A stretch of DNA of 64,000 nucleotides from NCBI RefSeq assembly GCF_900109095.1, contig NZ_FNYZ01000003.1, positions 290,016-354,015 of the forward strand. The letters run 5' to 3'. Under the pieces are notes generated by a model. The model saw only the letters and a list, made by a program, of their open reading frames with translations. It did not search any database and was not told the DNA's origin. Positions 51,480-60,189 of the stretch are shown here, piece after piece. The translations under genes were made by a program, and so were the position numbers. This DNA is from Sphingobium sp. AP50. Its GTDB lineage: Bacteria; Pseudomonadota; Alphaproteobacteria; Sphingomonadales; Sphingomonadaceae. How positions within the stretch are numbered: position 1 is the first letter of the stretch; each line of letters starts with the position of its first letter.

Positions 51480-53525
51480 ATGACAGCCGCGCCACCAAAT
51501 CGAGACACTACGAAAATCGGCGGCCGCTTGCGGCGCATACCCCTTTTAGCGAAGATCGCGCTGGGCTTACTTGCCGCCATCGTGGCTATCTGGCTCATCC
51601 TTTTCTTCACAAAGGGCCGTTTCCTAAAACACCCATTCGAGCGGACGGTCGCCGCTCTGACTGAACGCAATGTCACGGTTAAAGGCGACTTCCAACTCTA
51701 TTTCGCACCCTTCAGCCTGAAATTTCTTGCCGAAGGCTTCACACTGTCGAACCCGAAATGGGCGCGCCATTCCACGCTCTTCTCGGCCCGTCAGATCGAT
51801 GCGCGGATTGCACCATTTTCGCTGTTGTTCGGAAAGCGCCATTTCTATGCTCTGACGCTGCGCGATGCAGCGATCGACCTTGAGTGGAATGCCGCGCATG
51901 ACGCCAATAGCTGGACCTTCAGCGATAAAAAAGGCGGCGAGCCGCTCGCCTTTCCCCGTATCGACCGGGCCAGCATAGCGGGAACCCGGCTGCGCTATCT
52001 CGATCCGCGCATGCGGCTGCTGGCCGATCTCGAATTCGATACGATCCAATCGACGGAAGCGCGGATCGGCAAAGCGGTGGGCGCCAAGGGAACGGGCCAT
52101 ATCCGGGAAACGCCTTTCCGCCTCACCGCACAATTGCTCTCGCCCGACGAAACCGCCAATCGCGGGCGTAATCAGGTTTCGCTCCGGGCTTGGGCGGCGA
52201 ACAACATCATTGATGTGAAGGGCACGCTGCCTTCCGTCGCGGATATCGAGAATGTCCCCTTGCAGACGCAGGCCAGCGGCCGCGACATGTCGGAACTGCT
52301 GGCGATCATTGGCGTGGCCGTTCCGCAAACCCGATCGTATCGACTGAAGGGCCAGCTCATCAAGCAGGATGATATCTATCGCTTCACGGACCTCAGCGGC
52401 ACCTTTGGCAATAGCGACGTCGCGGGCAGGCTCACCATCACCAATGGGGAGCGCGTGCGCCTGGAAACCGAACTCTCCACCAAGCGCCTCGATATCATCG
52501 ATGCCGCGCCTTTCATTGGTTACAACCCCGATATCGTGGCCAGCAAAGGCGCCACGGCCGCTGCGGCTGCAACAGGCGCTTCTGCCGATCGCATTCTTCC
52601 CGACGCCGCCCTGCCCGTCGCGACCATGCAGGCGTTCGATGCGACGCTCAAATGGCGGATCGGTACCGTCCGCTCACGCAACGTGCCGGTATCCGACATC
52701 GACCTCAGCCTCGCGCTGGACAAGGGGCGGCTCTCGCTCTCCCCCCTCACCTTTTCTATGGCCCGTGGCGATGTTGCGGCCGACATCATTCTCGACACGC
52801 GGCAACGTCCTGCGGCCGACAGCTATGACATTCGCCTTGCTCCCACGCCGATGGGCAAGCTGCTCGCTGGCTATGGCGTGGTGGAAGCCGGCACGTCTGG
52901 CACCATCCACGGGCGGATTAAGCTGGAAGGGCGCGGCGACACGATCCATGCCAGCCTGGCGAGCGCCAGCGGCCGCATCGCTTTCATTATGCCGCAAGGC
53001 AGCTTCTGGACGCGCAATGTCCAGCTTTCCGAACTCGACCTCGGCACCTTTGCCTACAAGATGTTTCAGGGGCGGCTGAAGGAGCCGGTGGGCATCAACT
53101 GCGGTCTGATCGCCTTCACGGTGCGCGATGGCCTGGCGGCCGCCGATCCCATCCTGATCGACACAAGGAAGAACGTCATTACCGGGCGGGGCGGTTTCAG
53201 CTTCCGCACCGAAGCGCTCGACATCGGCGTGCGCGCCGATGGTAAGAAGTTCAGCCTCTTTTCAGGCCAGTCGCCGGTGAGGATTGGTGGCCATTTCGGA
53301 TCGCCTGCCCTCAATATCATCAGTCCGCAGTTGCTCGGTCGGTCGGGCGCGGGGCTCGGGCTTGCCCTGCTGGCCAGCCCGCCCGCCGCTGTGTTGGCGT
53401 TCGTCGATGTCGGTGACGCCAAGTCCGCTGCTTGCGGCCCGGTACTGGCAGGCGCACGCGCCGTGGCCCAACGCACCAAGGGCGGTAAGCCGCGCGACGA
53501 CGTTTCGAAAAGGGATAATATGTGA
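51480..53525 (+). CDS. AsmA-family membrane-anchored protein
   Basis: A 681-residue protein with one N-terminal membrane anchor (LLAKIALGLLAAIVAIWLIL) and a long periplasmic beta-rich region ending in an AsmA-like C-terminal segment with GKLLAGYGVVEAG and RFGG-type repeats. AsmA-like proteins are implicated in lipid transport between membranes. ATG at 51480 lies 43 bases from the IS right end with no visible ribosome site, so its original promoter and leader may have been displaced. TTG at 51462 is an alternative start. A short Lys/Arg tail ends the chain. Confidence 0.8.
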   Translation: MTAAPPNRDTTKIGGRLRRIPLLAKIALGLLAAIVAIWLILFFTKGRFLKHPFERTVAALTERNVTVKGDFQLYFAPFSLKFLAEGFTLSNPKWARHSTLFSARQIDARIAPFSLLFGKRHFYALTLRDAAIDLEWNAAHDANSWTFSDKKGGEPLAFPRIDRASIAGTRLRYLDPRMRLLADLEFDTIQSTEARIGKAVGAKGTGHIRETPFRLTAQLLSPDETANRGRNQVSLRAWAANNIIDVKGTLPSVADIENVPLQTQASGRDMSELLAIIGVAVPQTRSYRLKGQLIKQDDIYRFTDLSGTFGNSDVAGRLTITNGERVRLETELSTKRLDIIDAAPFIGYNPDIVASKGATAAAAATGASADRILPDAALPVATMQAFDATLKWRIGTVRSRNVPVSDIDLSLALDKGRLSLSPLTFSMARGDVAADIILDTRQRPAADSYDIRLAPTPMGKLLAGYGVVEAGTSGTIHGRIKLEGRGDTIHASLASASGRIAFIMPQGSFWTRNVQLSELDLGTFAYKMFQGRLKEPVGINCGLIAFTVRDGLAAADPILIDTRKNVITGRGGFSFRTEALDIGVRADGKKFSLFSGQSPVRIGGHFGSPALNIISPQLLGRSGAGLGLALLASPPAAVLAFVDVGDAKSAACGPVLAGARAVAQRTKGGKPRDDVSKRDNM

Positions 53526-53541
53526 GGACAGGGCGATGCGG

Positions 53542-54078
53542 CTACGCGGCCAGTCGGCCCCGCCCGTCCGCCTTCGCGCGGTAGAGCGCCTCGTCGGCAC
53601 GCGACAGGGCTGCTTCGAAATTCTCTTCTGCCGCCTCCACCTGAGCAAAGCCCATGCTGAGCGTGCAGTTCTGGAGCGACGATGTGCCTGTACGACAACG
53701 ATCAAGCAGAGCTTCGGCAATCCGACGCTGCCCCTCACAACCCGCCGGGAGCAGCAGGATGAACTCGTCGCCAGCTATCCGGGCCAACGCAGAGGCCTGC
53801 GCATCAGCAATGCGTGCGGCTTCACGCGCGATCCCCTTCAGAACAGCGTCCCCAGCTTTCAGGCCAGCAGCATCAGGAAGATCGTCGCGGGAATGACGCG
53901 CTGCTCGCCCCATGGCCAAAGCCGATAATCACCGCGCCGTACAGGAAGGAACTCAAGGACAGTAGAGCAGATGATTATCCTGCCTGCGGCCGCGCCACAG
54001 CAGCAGGAAGACGAAGCCGAAGGCGCTCGTATTGAGAAGGCTGCACAAGCGCAGCGTATCGATCTCTACCAATGTCAT
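53542..54078 (-). pseudogene. Degraded GGDEF (diguanylate cyclase) gene
   Basis: A membrane-anchored N-terminal frame starts at 54078 (MTLVEIDTLRLCSLLNTSAF) and stops after about 42 residues. The next bases in another frame read LSSFLYGAVIIGFGHG, so a frameshift is present. The C-terminal GGDEF part, 53542 to about 53880, has the signature AGDEF in ARIAGDEFILLL followed by ALYRAKADGRGR. The middle of the gene and the start of the GGDEF domain are missing. It is almost certainly inactive. Confidence 0.75.
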
Positions 54079-54245
54079 GCTGCCCCTCGAGTCAACCCTG
54101 ACTCTCTCCCGAAACTGGTTAAGAAAGCATGTTTTCCAGCGGGTTTTGCGACAGGCTGAAAGTGGCGTTGCCAGAAACTGAAATCGAGGCGGCGGCCTTT
54201 TACGGCCACAAGACTTAACGTTTCGCGCTGGCATTGCCCTTGGCA

Positions 54246-54270
54246 GGAACCAAAGCAAAAGCTGCTCGCT
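54246..54270 (+). promoter_or_regulatory. Possible EcfG-type promoter before ku
   Basis: GGAAC (54246-54250), 16 bases, then CGCTAA; the usual -10 of the alphaproteobacterial general stress sigma factor is CGTT, so there is one mismatch. It lies about 20 bases upstream of the ku start. It is weaker than the two promoters at 61653 and 61714. Confidence 0.4.
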
Positions 54271-54290
54271 AAGTCTGCCGGAGGTCTTTT

Positions 54291-55163
54291 ATGGCAACGC
54301 GCGCATATTGGCAGGGTCAGATCAAACTCGCTCTCGTATCGATCCCGGTAGAAATCTATCCTGCGACCAAGCCCGGTGCGGCGGTCTCCTTCCGCCAGAT
54401 CCACGAACCCACCGGCAAGCCCATTCAATATGAGAAGGTAGTGAGCGGGGTCGGCCCGGTCGATCGCGACGAGATCCTCAAAGGCTTCGAGCTGTCCAAG
54501 GGCAATTATGTCCTGCTGGAGCAGGAGGAGATCGAGGCGGTCAAGATCGAGAGCCGCAAGACGCTGGACCTTGTCCAGTTCGTCGAAGCCGACGCGATCG
54601 ACGTCCTTTATTATGAGAAGCCCTATTTCGTGGTTCCGGCAGACGATCTGGCCGAGGAAGCCTATGCGGTCCTTCGGGACGCGCTACGCCAAACCAGGAA
54701 GGTCGGCCTTGGCCAGCTCTCGGTGCGCGGCCGCGAGCAGCTTGTATCCCTGAAGCCCTGCGGCAAGGGGCTGGTGCTCGAAGTGCTGCGCTATGCCGAC
54801 GAGGTGAACAAGGCGCAGAGCTATTTCAAGGGACTGCCGGCCGATACGGCGGATGAGGACATGCTCGATCTCGCTGTCAGCATCATCGACAAGAAGACCG
54901 CGCCCTTCAAGCCGGACGAGTTTCACGACCGCTATGTCGATGCGCTTCATCGCCTGATCGACAAGAAGAAAAAGGCCAAGGGCAAGCGGATCATCGAGGA
55001 TGTCGATGATGAGCCGACTGGGCGGAAGGCCGGCAACGTCATCGACCTTATGGCCGCGCTCAAAAAGTCCGCCGGCGGGGCGAAAGGCACACCCGCGAAG
55101 AAGACGGCCACGAAGCCGAAAGCCGCGACGAAAAAGGCGGCACCCAAGCGCAAGAGCGCCTGA
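54291..55163 (+). CDS. ku: Non-homologous end-joining protein Ku
   Basis: A 290-residue bacterial Ku, which forms a ring around broken DNA ends and recruits LigD. The Ku core runs from about residue 4 to 230 with the conserved WQGQIKLALVSIPVEIYPAT. The C-terminal tail from about residue 230 is Lys-rich (KKKKAKGKR then KPKAATKKAAPKRK), as in Ku proteins that use it for DNA binding. GGAGG precedes ATG. It overlaps the MgtC-like gene by one base and the ligD gene follows, so repair genes are co-transcribed. Confidence 0.95.
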   Translation: MATRAYWQGQIKLALVSIPVEIYPATKPGAAVSFRQIHEPTGKPIQYEKVVSGVGPVDRDEILKGFELSKGNYVLLEQEEIEAVKIESRKTLDLVQFVEADAIDVLYYEKPYFVVPADDLAEEAYAVLRDALRQTRKVGLGQLSVRGREQLVSLKPCGKGLVLEVLRYADEVNKAQSYFKGLPADTADEDMLDLAVSIIDKKTAPFKPDEFHDRYVDALHRLIDKKKKAKGKRIIEDVDDEPTGRKAGNVIDLMAALKKSAGGAKGTPAKKTATKPKAATKKAAPKRKSA

Positions 55164-55636
55164 TGGAACTCAACCCCGACACGCCGCTCCACCTGATCGA
55201 CGGGCCCGCCTTGCTTCGCCTGGGCGTGGCGGCCGTTCTCGGCCTGCTGCTCGGACTAGACCGGGAGCTGCGCGGCCACGCGGCGGGGATGCGCACCCAT
55301 GGGCTTATCTGCTTTACCTCCGCGCTGATGACCGTCTGCGCCATAGCCCTCCATCTCGAGTTGCGGGGACAAGGAAATATCGATCCGCTCCGCGTGTTCG
55401 AGGCTTCTGCGGCGTTCACCGGCATCATAGCGGCGGGGCTGATCGTCTTCAGCAAGGGCGAGATCAAGAATCTGACGACGGCCGCCCATATCTGGCTGGC
55501 AGCCGTCATCGGCATCGCCTGCGGCGCGGCGTTATGGCCGCTCGTGGTGAGCGCGACCGTCATCGCGGTCATCATGCTGTCCCTGCTTGGCATCCTTGAA
55601 CGGCGCTGGCTCGATCCGCAGGATCGGAAAGAGTGA
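55163..55636 (+). CDS. MgtC/SapB family membrane protein
   Basis: A 157-residue membrane protein with the MgtC N-terminal signature LGLLLGLDRELRGHAAGMRTHGL and about four membrane segments. MgtC proteins are linked to magnesium homeostasis and acid or phosphate stress, and inhibit ATP synthase in Salmonella. Here it is short and lacks the C-terminal cytoplasmic domain of pathogenic MgtC. It sits between ku and ligD with overlaps on both sides, an unusual place for it. Confidence 0.88.
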   Translation: MELNPDTPLHLIDGPALLRLGVAAVLGLLLGLDRELRGHAAGMRTHGLICFTSALMTVCAIALHLELRGQGNIDPLRVFEASAAFTGIIAAGLIVFSKGEIKNLTTAAHIWLAAVIGIACGAALWPLVVSATVIAVIMLSLLGILERRWLDPQDRKE

Positions 55637-58140
55637 TGGCCGCCAAAGATGCCCTTTCCACCTATAACGCCAAACGCGACTTCGCCCGGACCCGAGAGCC
55701 CAGGGGCAAGGTTGCCAAGGCCGGCGGCAACAGCTTCGTCGTGCAGAAACATGCTGCGACCCGGCTGCATTGGGACTTCCGGCTGGAGATGGACGGCGTG
55801 CTCAAAAGCTGGGCCGTGACCAAGGGGCCAAGCATCGATCCCGCCGACAAGCGGCTCGCGGTGCGGACCGAGGATCACCCGCTCGATTATGGCACGTTCG
55901 AAGGATCGATCCCCAAGGGCGAATATGGCGGCGGTACGGTGATGCTGTGGGACCGAGGCACTTGGGAGCCGATCGCAGGCAAGAGCACGGACGATATCAA
56001 GGACGGTCATCTGCACTTCATCCTGCATGGGGAACGGATGAAGGGCGAATGGCTGCTGGTGCGAATTAAAGGCCGGCCGAAGGAAAAGTGCGAAAACTGG
56101 CTGCTGCGCAAGATCGAGGACAAGGAGGCCGGGTCGGGCGGCGCACTAGTCGAACGGGCGCTGACCAGCGTGTTGACCGACCGGTCCATGGCGCAAATCG
56201 AGGCGGACAAGGGTGGCGAACATTCGCTAGCCGGGACCAAAGGCAAAGCCTTCGCCGCTAAGATGCAGGCGGCGGAGAAGCATAATGCGAAGGTAGCGCC
56301 AAAGCGAAAAAACCGCTCCACCGCCCTACCACGCTTCGTGAAGCCCCAGCTGGCAACGCTGGTGGACGCCGTGCCGACCGGCAATGACTGGCTGCACGAA
56401 ATCAAATATGACGGCTATCGCGCCCTGATCGCGGCGAGCGGAGAGAAGGTCAGTCTCTACACCCGCAACGGTCTCGACTGGACCGACAAGTTCGGGTCGC
56501 TGGTCGCATCGATCGCCGCGCTGGACCTGCCCCCCTGCCTGATCGACGGCGAAGTGGTTGCGCTCAACAGCGATGGAAATCCGGATTTCTCCGCGCTGCA
56601 GAATGCATTGAAACAGGGGCACGGCCAGGAGGATGCCGACCATCCCCTGCACCTCTTCGCCTTCGATCTTCTTTCCATCGATGGACAAGACCTGAGAAGC
56701 CTGACCACGATCGAGCGCAAAGAACGGCTGGAAGCGTTGCTGCGTGAAGCCGACAGCCCGATTCATGTGTCCGACCATGTGCTGGGCGCAGGCGAGACGC
56801 TGTTCCGGTCGCTATGTGATGCGGGGCAGGAAGGCATCATCTCGAAACGGGCAGACGCACTCTATCGCAGCGCGCGGACCCGCAACTGGGTGAAGGTCAA
56901 ATGCACACGGCGACAGGAATTCGTGATCATAGGCTGGTCGACAAGCAAGGCGAAGGGACGCCCTTTCGCCTCTCTCCTGCTCGCCCAGCATGAGGGCAAG
57001 GCGCTGACGTACAAGGGCAAGGTCGGCACCGGCTTCGATGGCGCTGCAATGGACGATCTGGCCAAGGCGATGGCGCCGCTCGCCACCGACAAGGCAGCGG
57101 CCGATGTGCCCCGCGTCGAAGCGCGCGGCGCGAAATGGATCAAGCCGAAGCTGGTCGCCGAAGTCGCCTTCGCCGAATTCACCGGCGACGGACGCGTGCG
57201 CCATGGCAGCTTCCTGGGCCTGCGCGGCGACAAGCCGGCCAAAGCGGTGAAACCCGAAAAGCCAGCCCCCTCCCCCGCCCCCCAAAGCAGCGGCGCAATC
57301 AGCAGCCGCGAGCGGATCATCTTTCCCGACAGCGGGCAGACCAAGGGCGAACTGGCCGACTATTACGCCCGCGTTGCGCCGCTAATGCTGCCCTTCGCTG
57401 CGAACCGGCCGATCAGCCTGCTACGCTGCCCGCAAGGCCGGGCCAAAAAATGTTTCTTCCAGAAGCATGGCACCGGCGCCCTGGGTGATGCCGTTCGACA
57501 GGTGCCGATCCGTGAGAAGGATGGCGGGTCGGAGGATTATATCTATGTCGAGGATGCCGACGGCCTTCTCGCCTGCGTCCAGATGGGCACGATCGAGTTT
57601 CATGGCTGGGCGAGCCGCGCGGATGCGGTGGAGAAACCCGACCGGATGATCTTCGATCTCGATCCCGATGAGGGGCTCGATTTCGACGTCGTGAAACAGG
57701 CCGCAGCAGACATACGCGACCATCTGACCGATATCGGCCTTGTCTCCTTCGCCATGCTTTCGGGCGGCAAGGGCGTGCATGTCGTCGTCCCGCTGACCCC
57801 AGGCCACAACTGGGACACGCACAAGGATTTCGCATCCCGCTTCGCCCAAGCGTTGAGCGCAGCGGAGCCCGAGCGCTTCACCGCGACGATGAGCAAGGCC
57901 AAACGCAAGGGGCGCATCTTCATCGACTGGCTGCGCAACCAGCGCGGCAGCACCGCGATCCTGCCCTATTCCGCCCGCGCCCGTACCGGCGCCCCAGTCG
58001 CCGTTCCGATCGACTGGAGCGAACTTGCAAGCATGAAGGATGCCCACCCCTTTTCGATCGACGATGCCGAAGCGCTGCTGAAACGAGCCACCAAACTCAA
58101 AGGCTGGGGCTTCGCGGCTCAGAGCCTGCCGGAAATTTAG
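55636..58140 (+). CDS. ligD: DNA ligase D (LigD), multifunctional NHEJ enzyme
   Basis: An 834-residue LigD with the domain order 3'-phosphoesterase, ligase, polymerase. The phosphoesterase part (about residues 25-190) has QKHAATRLHWDFRLEMDG. The ligase core (about 235-540) has the nucleotidyl Lys in EIKYDGYR. The polymerase/primase part (about 560 on) has MIFDLDPDEGL with the catalytic Asp pair and SGGKGVHVVVPL. It seals double-strand breaks after end processing with Ku. I chose ATG at 55636, which overlaps the MgtC stop; GTG at 55633 is in frame. This order is that of the Pseudomonas-type enzyme. Confidence 0.95.
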   Translation: MAAKDALSTYNAKRDFARTREPRGKVAKAGGNSFVVQKHAATRLHWDFRLEMDGVLKSWAVTKGPSIDPADKRLAVRTEDHPLDYGTFEGSIPKGEYGGGTVMLWDRGTWEPIAGKSTDDIKDGHLHFILHGERMKGEWLLVRIKGRPKEKCENWLLRKIEDKEAGSGGALVERALTSVLTDRSMAQIEADKGGEHSLAGTKGKAFAAKMQAAEKHNAKVAPKRKNRSTALPRFVKPQLATLVDAVPTGNDWLHEIKYDGYRALIAASGEKVSLYTRNGLDWTDKFGSLVASIAALDLPPCLIDGEVVALNSDGNPDFSALQNALKQGHGQEDADHPLHLFAFDLLSIDGQDLRSLTTIERKERLEALLREADSPIHVSDHVLGAGETLFRSLCDAGQEGIISKRADALYRSARTRNWVKVKCTRRQEFVIIGWSTSKAKGRPFASLLLAQHEGKALTYKGKVGTGFDGAAMDDLAKAMAPLATDKAAADVPRVEARGAKWIKPKLVAEVAFAEFTGDGRVRHGSFLGLRGDKPAKAVKPEKPAPSPAPQSSGAISSRERIIFPDSGQTKGELADYYARVAPLMLPFAANRPISLLRCPQGRAKKCFFQKHGTGALGDAVRQVPIREKDGGSEDYIYVEDADGLLACVQMGTIEFHGWASRADAVEKPDRMIFDLDPDEGLDFDVVKQAAADIRDHLTDIGLVSFAMLSGGKGVHVVVPLTPGHNWDTHKDFASRFAQALSAAEPERFTATMSKAKRKGRIFIDWLRNQRGSTAILPYSARARTGAPVAVPIDWSELASMKDAHPFSIDDAEALLKRATKLKGWGFAAQSLPEI

Positions 58141-58152
58141 GAAGGAAAGCCC

Positions 58153-58923
58153 TTGAAAACAGCCATCATCACCGGAGGCGCGCAGGGCATTGGAAAAGGT
58201 ATCGTGCAGGCCCTGCTAGCGCAAAGCTGGCGCGTGGCCGTTATCGACCGGGATGCCGAGGCCGTTCGCGACCTAACCACGGAGATGCCTTCTCCCCATC
58301 TCATCGTGGTGCGGGCCGATGTCGCCAGCGAAAAGGATGTTGAAAAAGCGTTCCAGAAAATCGCGACATGGCAGGAGGGTAGCGGCGAACAGGACGGGAT
58401 CGATTTACTGGTATCCAACGCCGGCATGGCTAATCCGGTGAGCGGACCGATCGAACAGCTGGATCTCAAGAAATGGCAGTCATGGCAGGACAGTCATGTC
58501 ACCGGCGCCTTTCTGATGGTCCGCAGTGCGGTATCCCTGCTGCGCCTGCGCAAGGGCGCGATCGTCATGATGGCATCAACCCGCGCATTGCAGTCGGAGC
58601 CGCATACGGAAGCCTACGCCGCTGCAAAGGGCGCGATCTGCGCCATGACCCATGCGTTGGCGATCAGCCTTGGCCCCGACATCCGGGTCAATGCGATCCT
58701 GCCCGGATGGATCGAGACAAGACCATGGGCTAAATCAGAAACCAGAGAGGCTGTGGAACACCGCGATATTGACAGGGAGCAACATCCGGCCGGCCGCGTT
58801 GGTGAACCTGGCGATATCGCCGCGACTGTCCTGTTCCTAGCCTCGGACGGGGCAAAATTCATCACAGGTCAGCAGATAACCGTCGATGGCGGCATGACCC
58901 GCAAGATGATCTACGCCCACTGA
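58153..58923 (+). CDS. Short-chain dehydrogenase/reductase (SDR)
   Basis: A 256-residue classical SDR with TGGAQGIGKG, an Asp after beta-2 (VIDRD), SNAG in place of NNAG, catalytic Ser in MASTRAL and YAAAK. It starts with TTG at 58153, with GGAAAG 6 bases upstream, 12 bases after the ligD stop, so it may be read through from the ku operon. Its substrate is unknown. A hairpin terminator follows at 59005. Confidence 0.88.
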   Translation: MKTAIITGGAQGIGKGIVQALLAQSWRVAVIDRDAEAVRDLTTEMPSPHLIVVRADVASEKDVEKAFQKIATWQEGSGEQDGIDLLVSNAGMANPVSGPIEQLDLKKWQSWQDSHVTGAFLMVRSAVSLLRLRKGAIVMMASTRALQSEPHTEAYAAAKGAICAMTHALAISLGPDIRVNAILPGWIETRPWAKSETREAVEHRDIDREQHPAGRVGEPGDIAATVLFLASDGAKFITGQQITVDGGMTRKMIYAH

Positions 58924-59004
58924 TATTATCGTCTGGTCACGCGCATCGTTGAGCACGCCGGATCGATCGGCATTTCCATGATGGCCGCATCGCCCAAAAA
59001 GAAT

Positions 59005-59034
59005 GAGGCCCCGCCGGGGGAATGGCGGGGCCTC
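59005..59034. terminator. Hairpin after the ku-ligD-SDR operon
   Basis: An 11-bp stem GAGGCCCCGCC / GGCGGGGCCTC with an 8-base loop lies in the 277-bp gap between the convergent SDR and SirB1-like genes. Nothing else was recognised in that gap. Confidence 0.7.
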
Positions 59035-59200
59035 TATGGGAGCCGAACGGATCGAGCGGGGGGCAAAATGATCGGTCCGACAGCTTCAATAACCTGCGGC
59101 AAGCGTTGCAGTTCCCGCAAATAACGCCTTAACTTGTCATCAACTCTGCTTCTGGCCTTCGGGCCGATCATGACCGGGCGGCATCGCCACACCCGGCCGA

Positions 59201-60034
59201 TCAATCACCAGTCGTCAGGCGGCCGAGCGCGGCATGGATATGAGCTCGACGCTCTGTATCTCGGGTGACTTCCAGCATCGCCCCCAGGCAGGCTCTCGCC
59301 TCGTCAACTTCGCGATGGACGAGTTGAAGACGGGCCAATTCCCACCAGCCCGCATCATGGTCCGGCGACATCACCGTCATGCGCTCGTACAGCGCCTTGG
59401 CCCGGAGCGTATCGCCTGCCTGCTCTGCGCGGCTGGCCTGATTGAGGAGCAGGCGCACAAGCGTCATGCGGTTCGACATGGGGGCGACGTGCATCTCGCT
59501 CGGCCAGCCGCCTGCGCCCGACACCTGTTCGAGCAAGGCCAGCAGTTGCTCCGGCCGCACAAGCCGGCCGTCGTTGAACGGATCGATCAGGGCCGGCGCC
59601 TCGTTCGGGCCTATGCTCACCAGCACATGGCTGGGCGTATTGAGCGCGTCCGCGCGCCAGCCCATCCGCCGCGCAGCCGCGACATACAGGATGGAGAGGC
59701 TGACGGGCAGGCCACGGCGACGATCGAGAACCCGGATCATGTCTGCATTGAGCGGCGCATCATAGCTGTCGCGATCACCGGCAAACCCCAACTTATCGCC
59801 TATCACCTCCGCAAGCAACGCCCCCTGCGCTTCACCGGAAATCATATCTGTGGCGACGCGCCGTTCGTACGCTGTCTCCACCGCCTCGCTGATGTTGCGC
59901 AGCTGATCCAAATAGGGTTCGAGATCCTGGCCTTCATGATCGAGCGAGCTGAGCGCCAGCGCGGCGCTGTCCAGTTCGATATCCTCGTCATCGAGCAGCC
60001 CGATATACCCGATCGTCTCGGCGAGGCTGGTCAA
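59201..60034 (-). CDS. SirB1-like transglutaminase-fold/TPR protein
   Basis: A 277-residue protein of the SirB1 (YchA, UPF0162) family. Residues about 20-190 have the transglutaminase-like segment NADMIRVLDRRRGLPVSLSIL, and the rest is a tetratricopeptide-like tail (LYERMTVMSPDHDAGWWELA). Function is not firmly known. The gene stands alone with a G-rich ribosome region upstream. Length fits the family. Confidence 0.86.
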   Translation of the reverse strand: MTSLAETIGYIGLLDDEDIELDSAALALSSLDHEGQDLEPYLDQLRNISEAVETAYERRVATDMISGEAQGALLAEVIGDKLGFAGDRDSYDAPLNADMIRVLDRRRGLPVSLSILYVAAARRMGWRADALNTPSHVLVSIGPNEAPALIDPFNDGRLVRPEQLLALLEQVSGAGGWPSEMHVAPMSNRMTLVRLLLNQASRAEQAGDTLRAKALYERMTVMSPDHDAGWWELARLQLVHREVDEARACLGAMLEVTRDTERRAHIHAALGRLTTGD

Positions 60035-60189
60035 ACCACGCCCTCCTGCGGTTTGCTACCTGTGTCAGACAGCCGTGCTTGTTTCATTTCGCTGAACGCC
60101 ATCAATTCCTCCATTTGTGCAGAAATGGGGACTCCGCTTCTTCATTGCCAGAAATGAGGCGATGCTGTGCGGATTACGACTGTCGCCTG

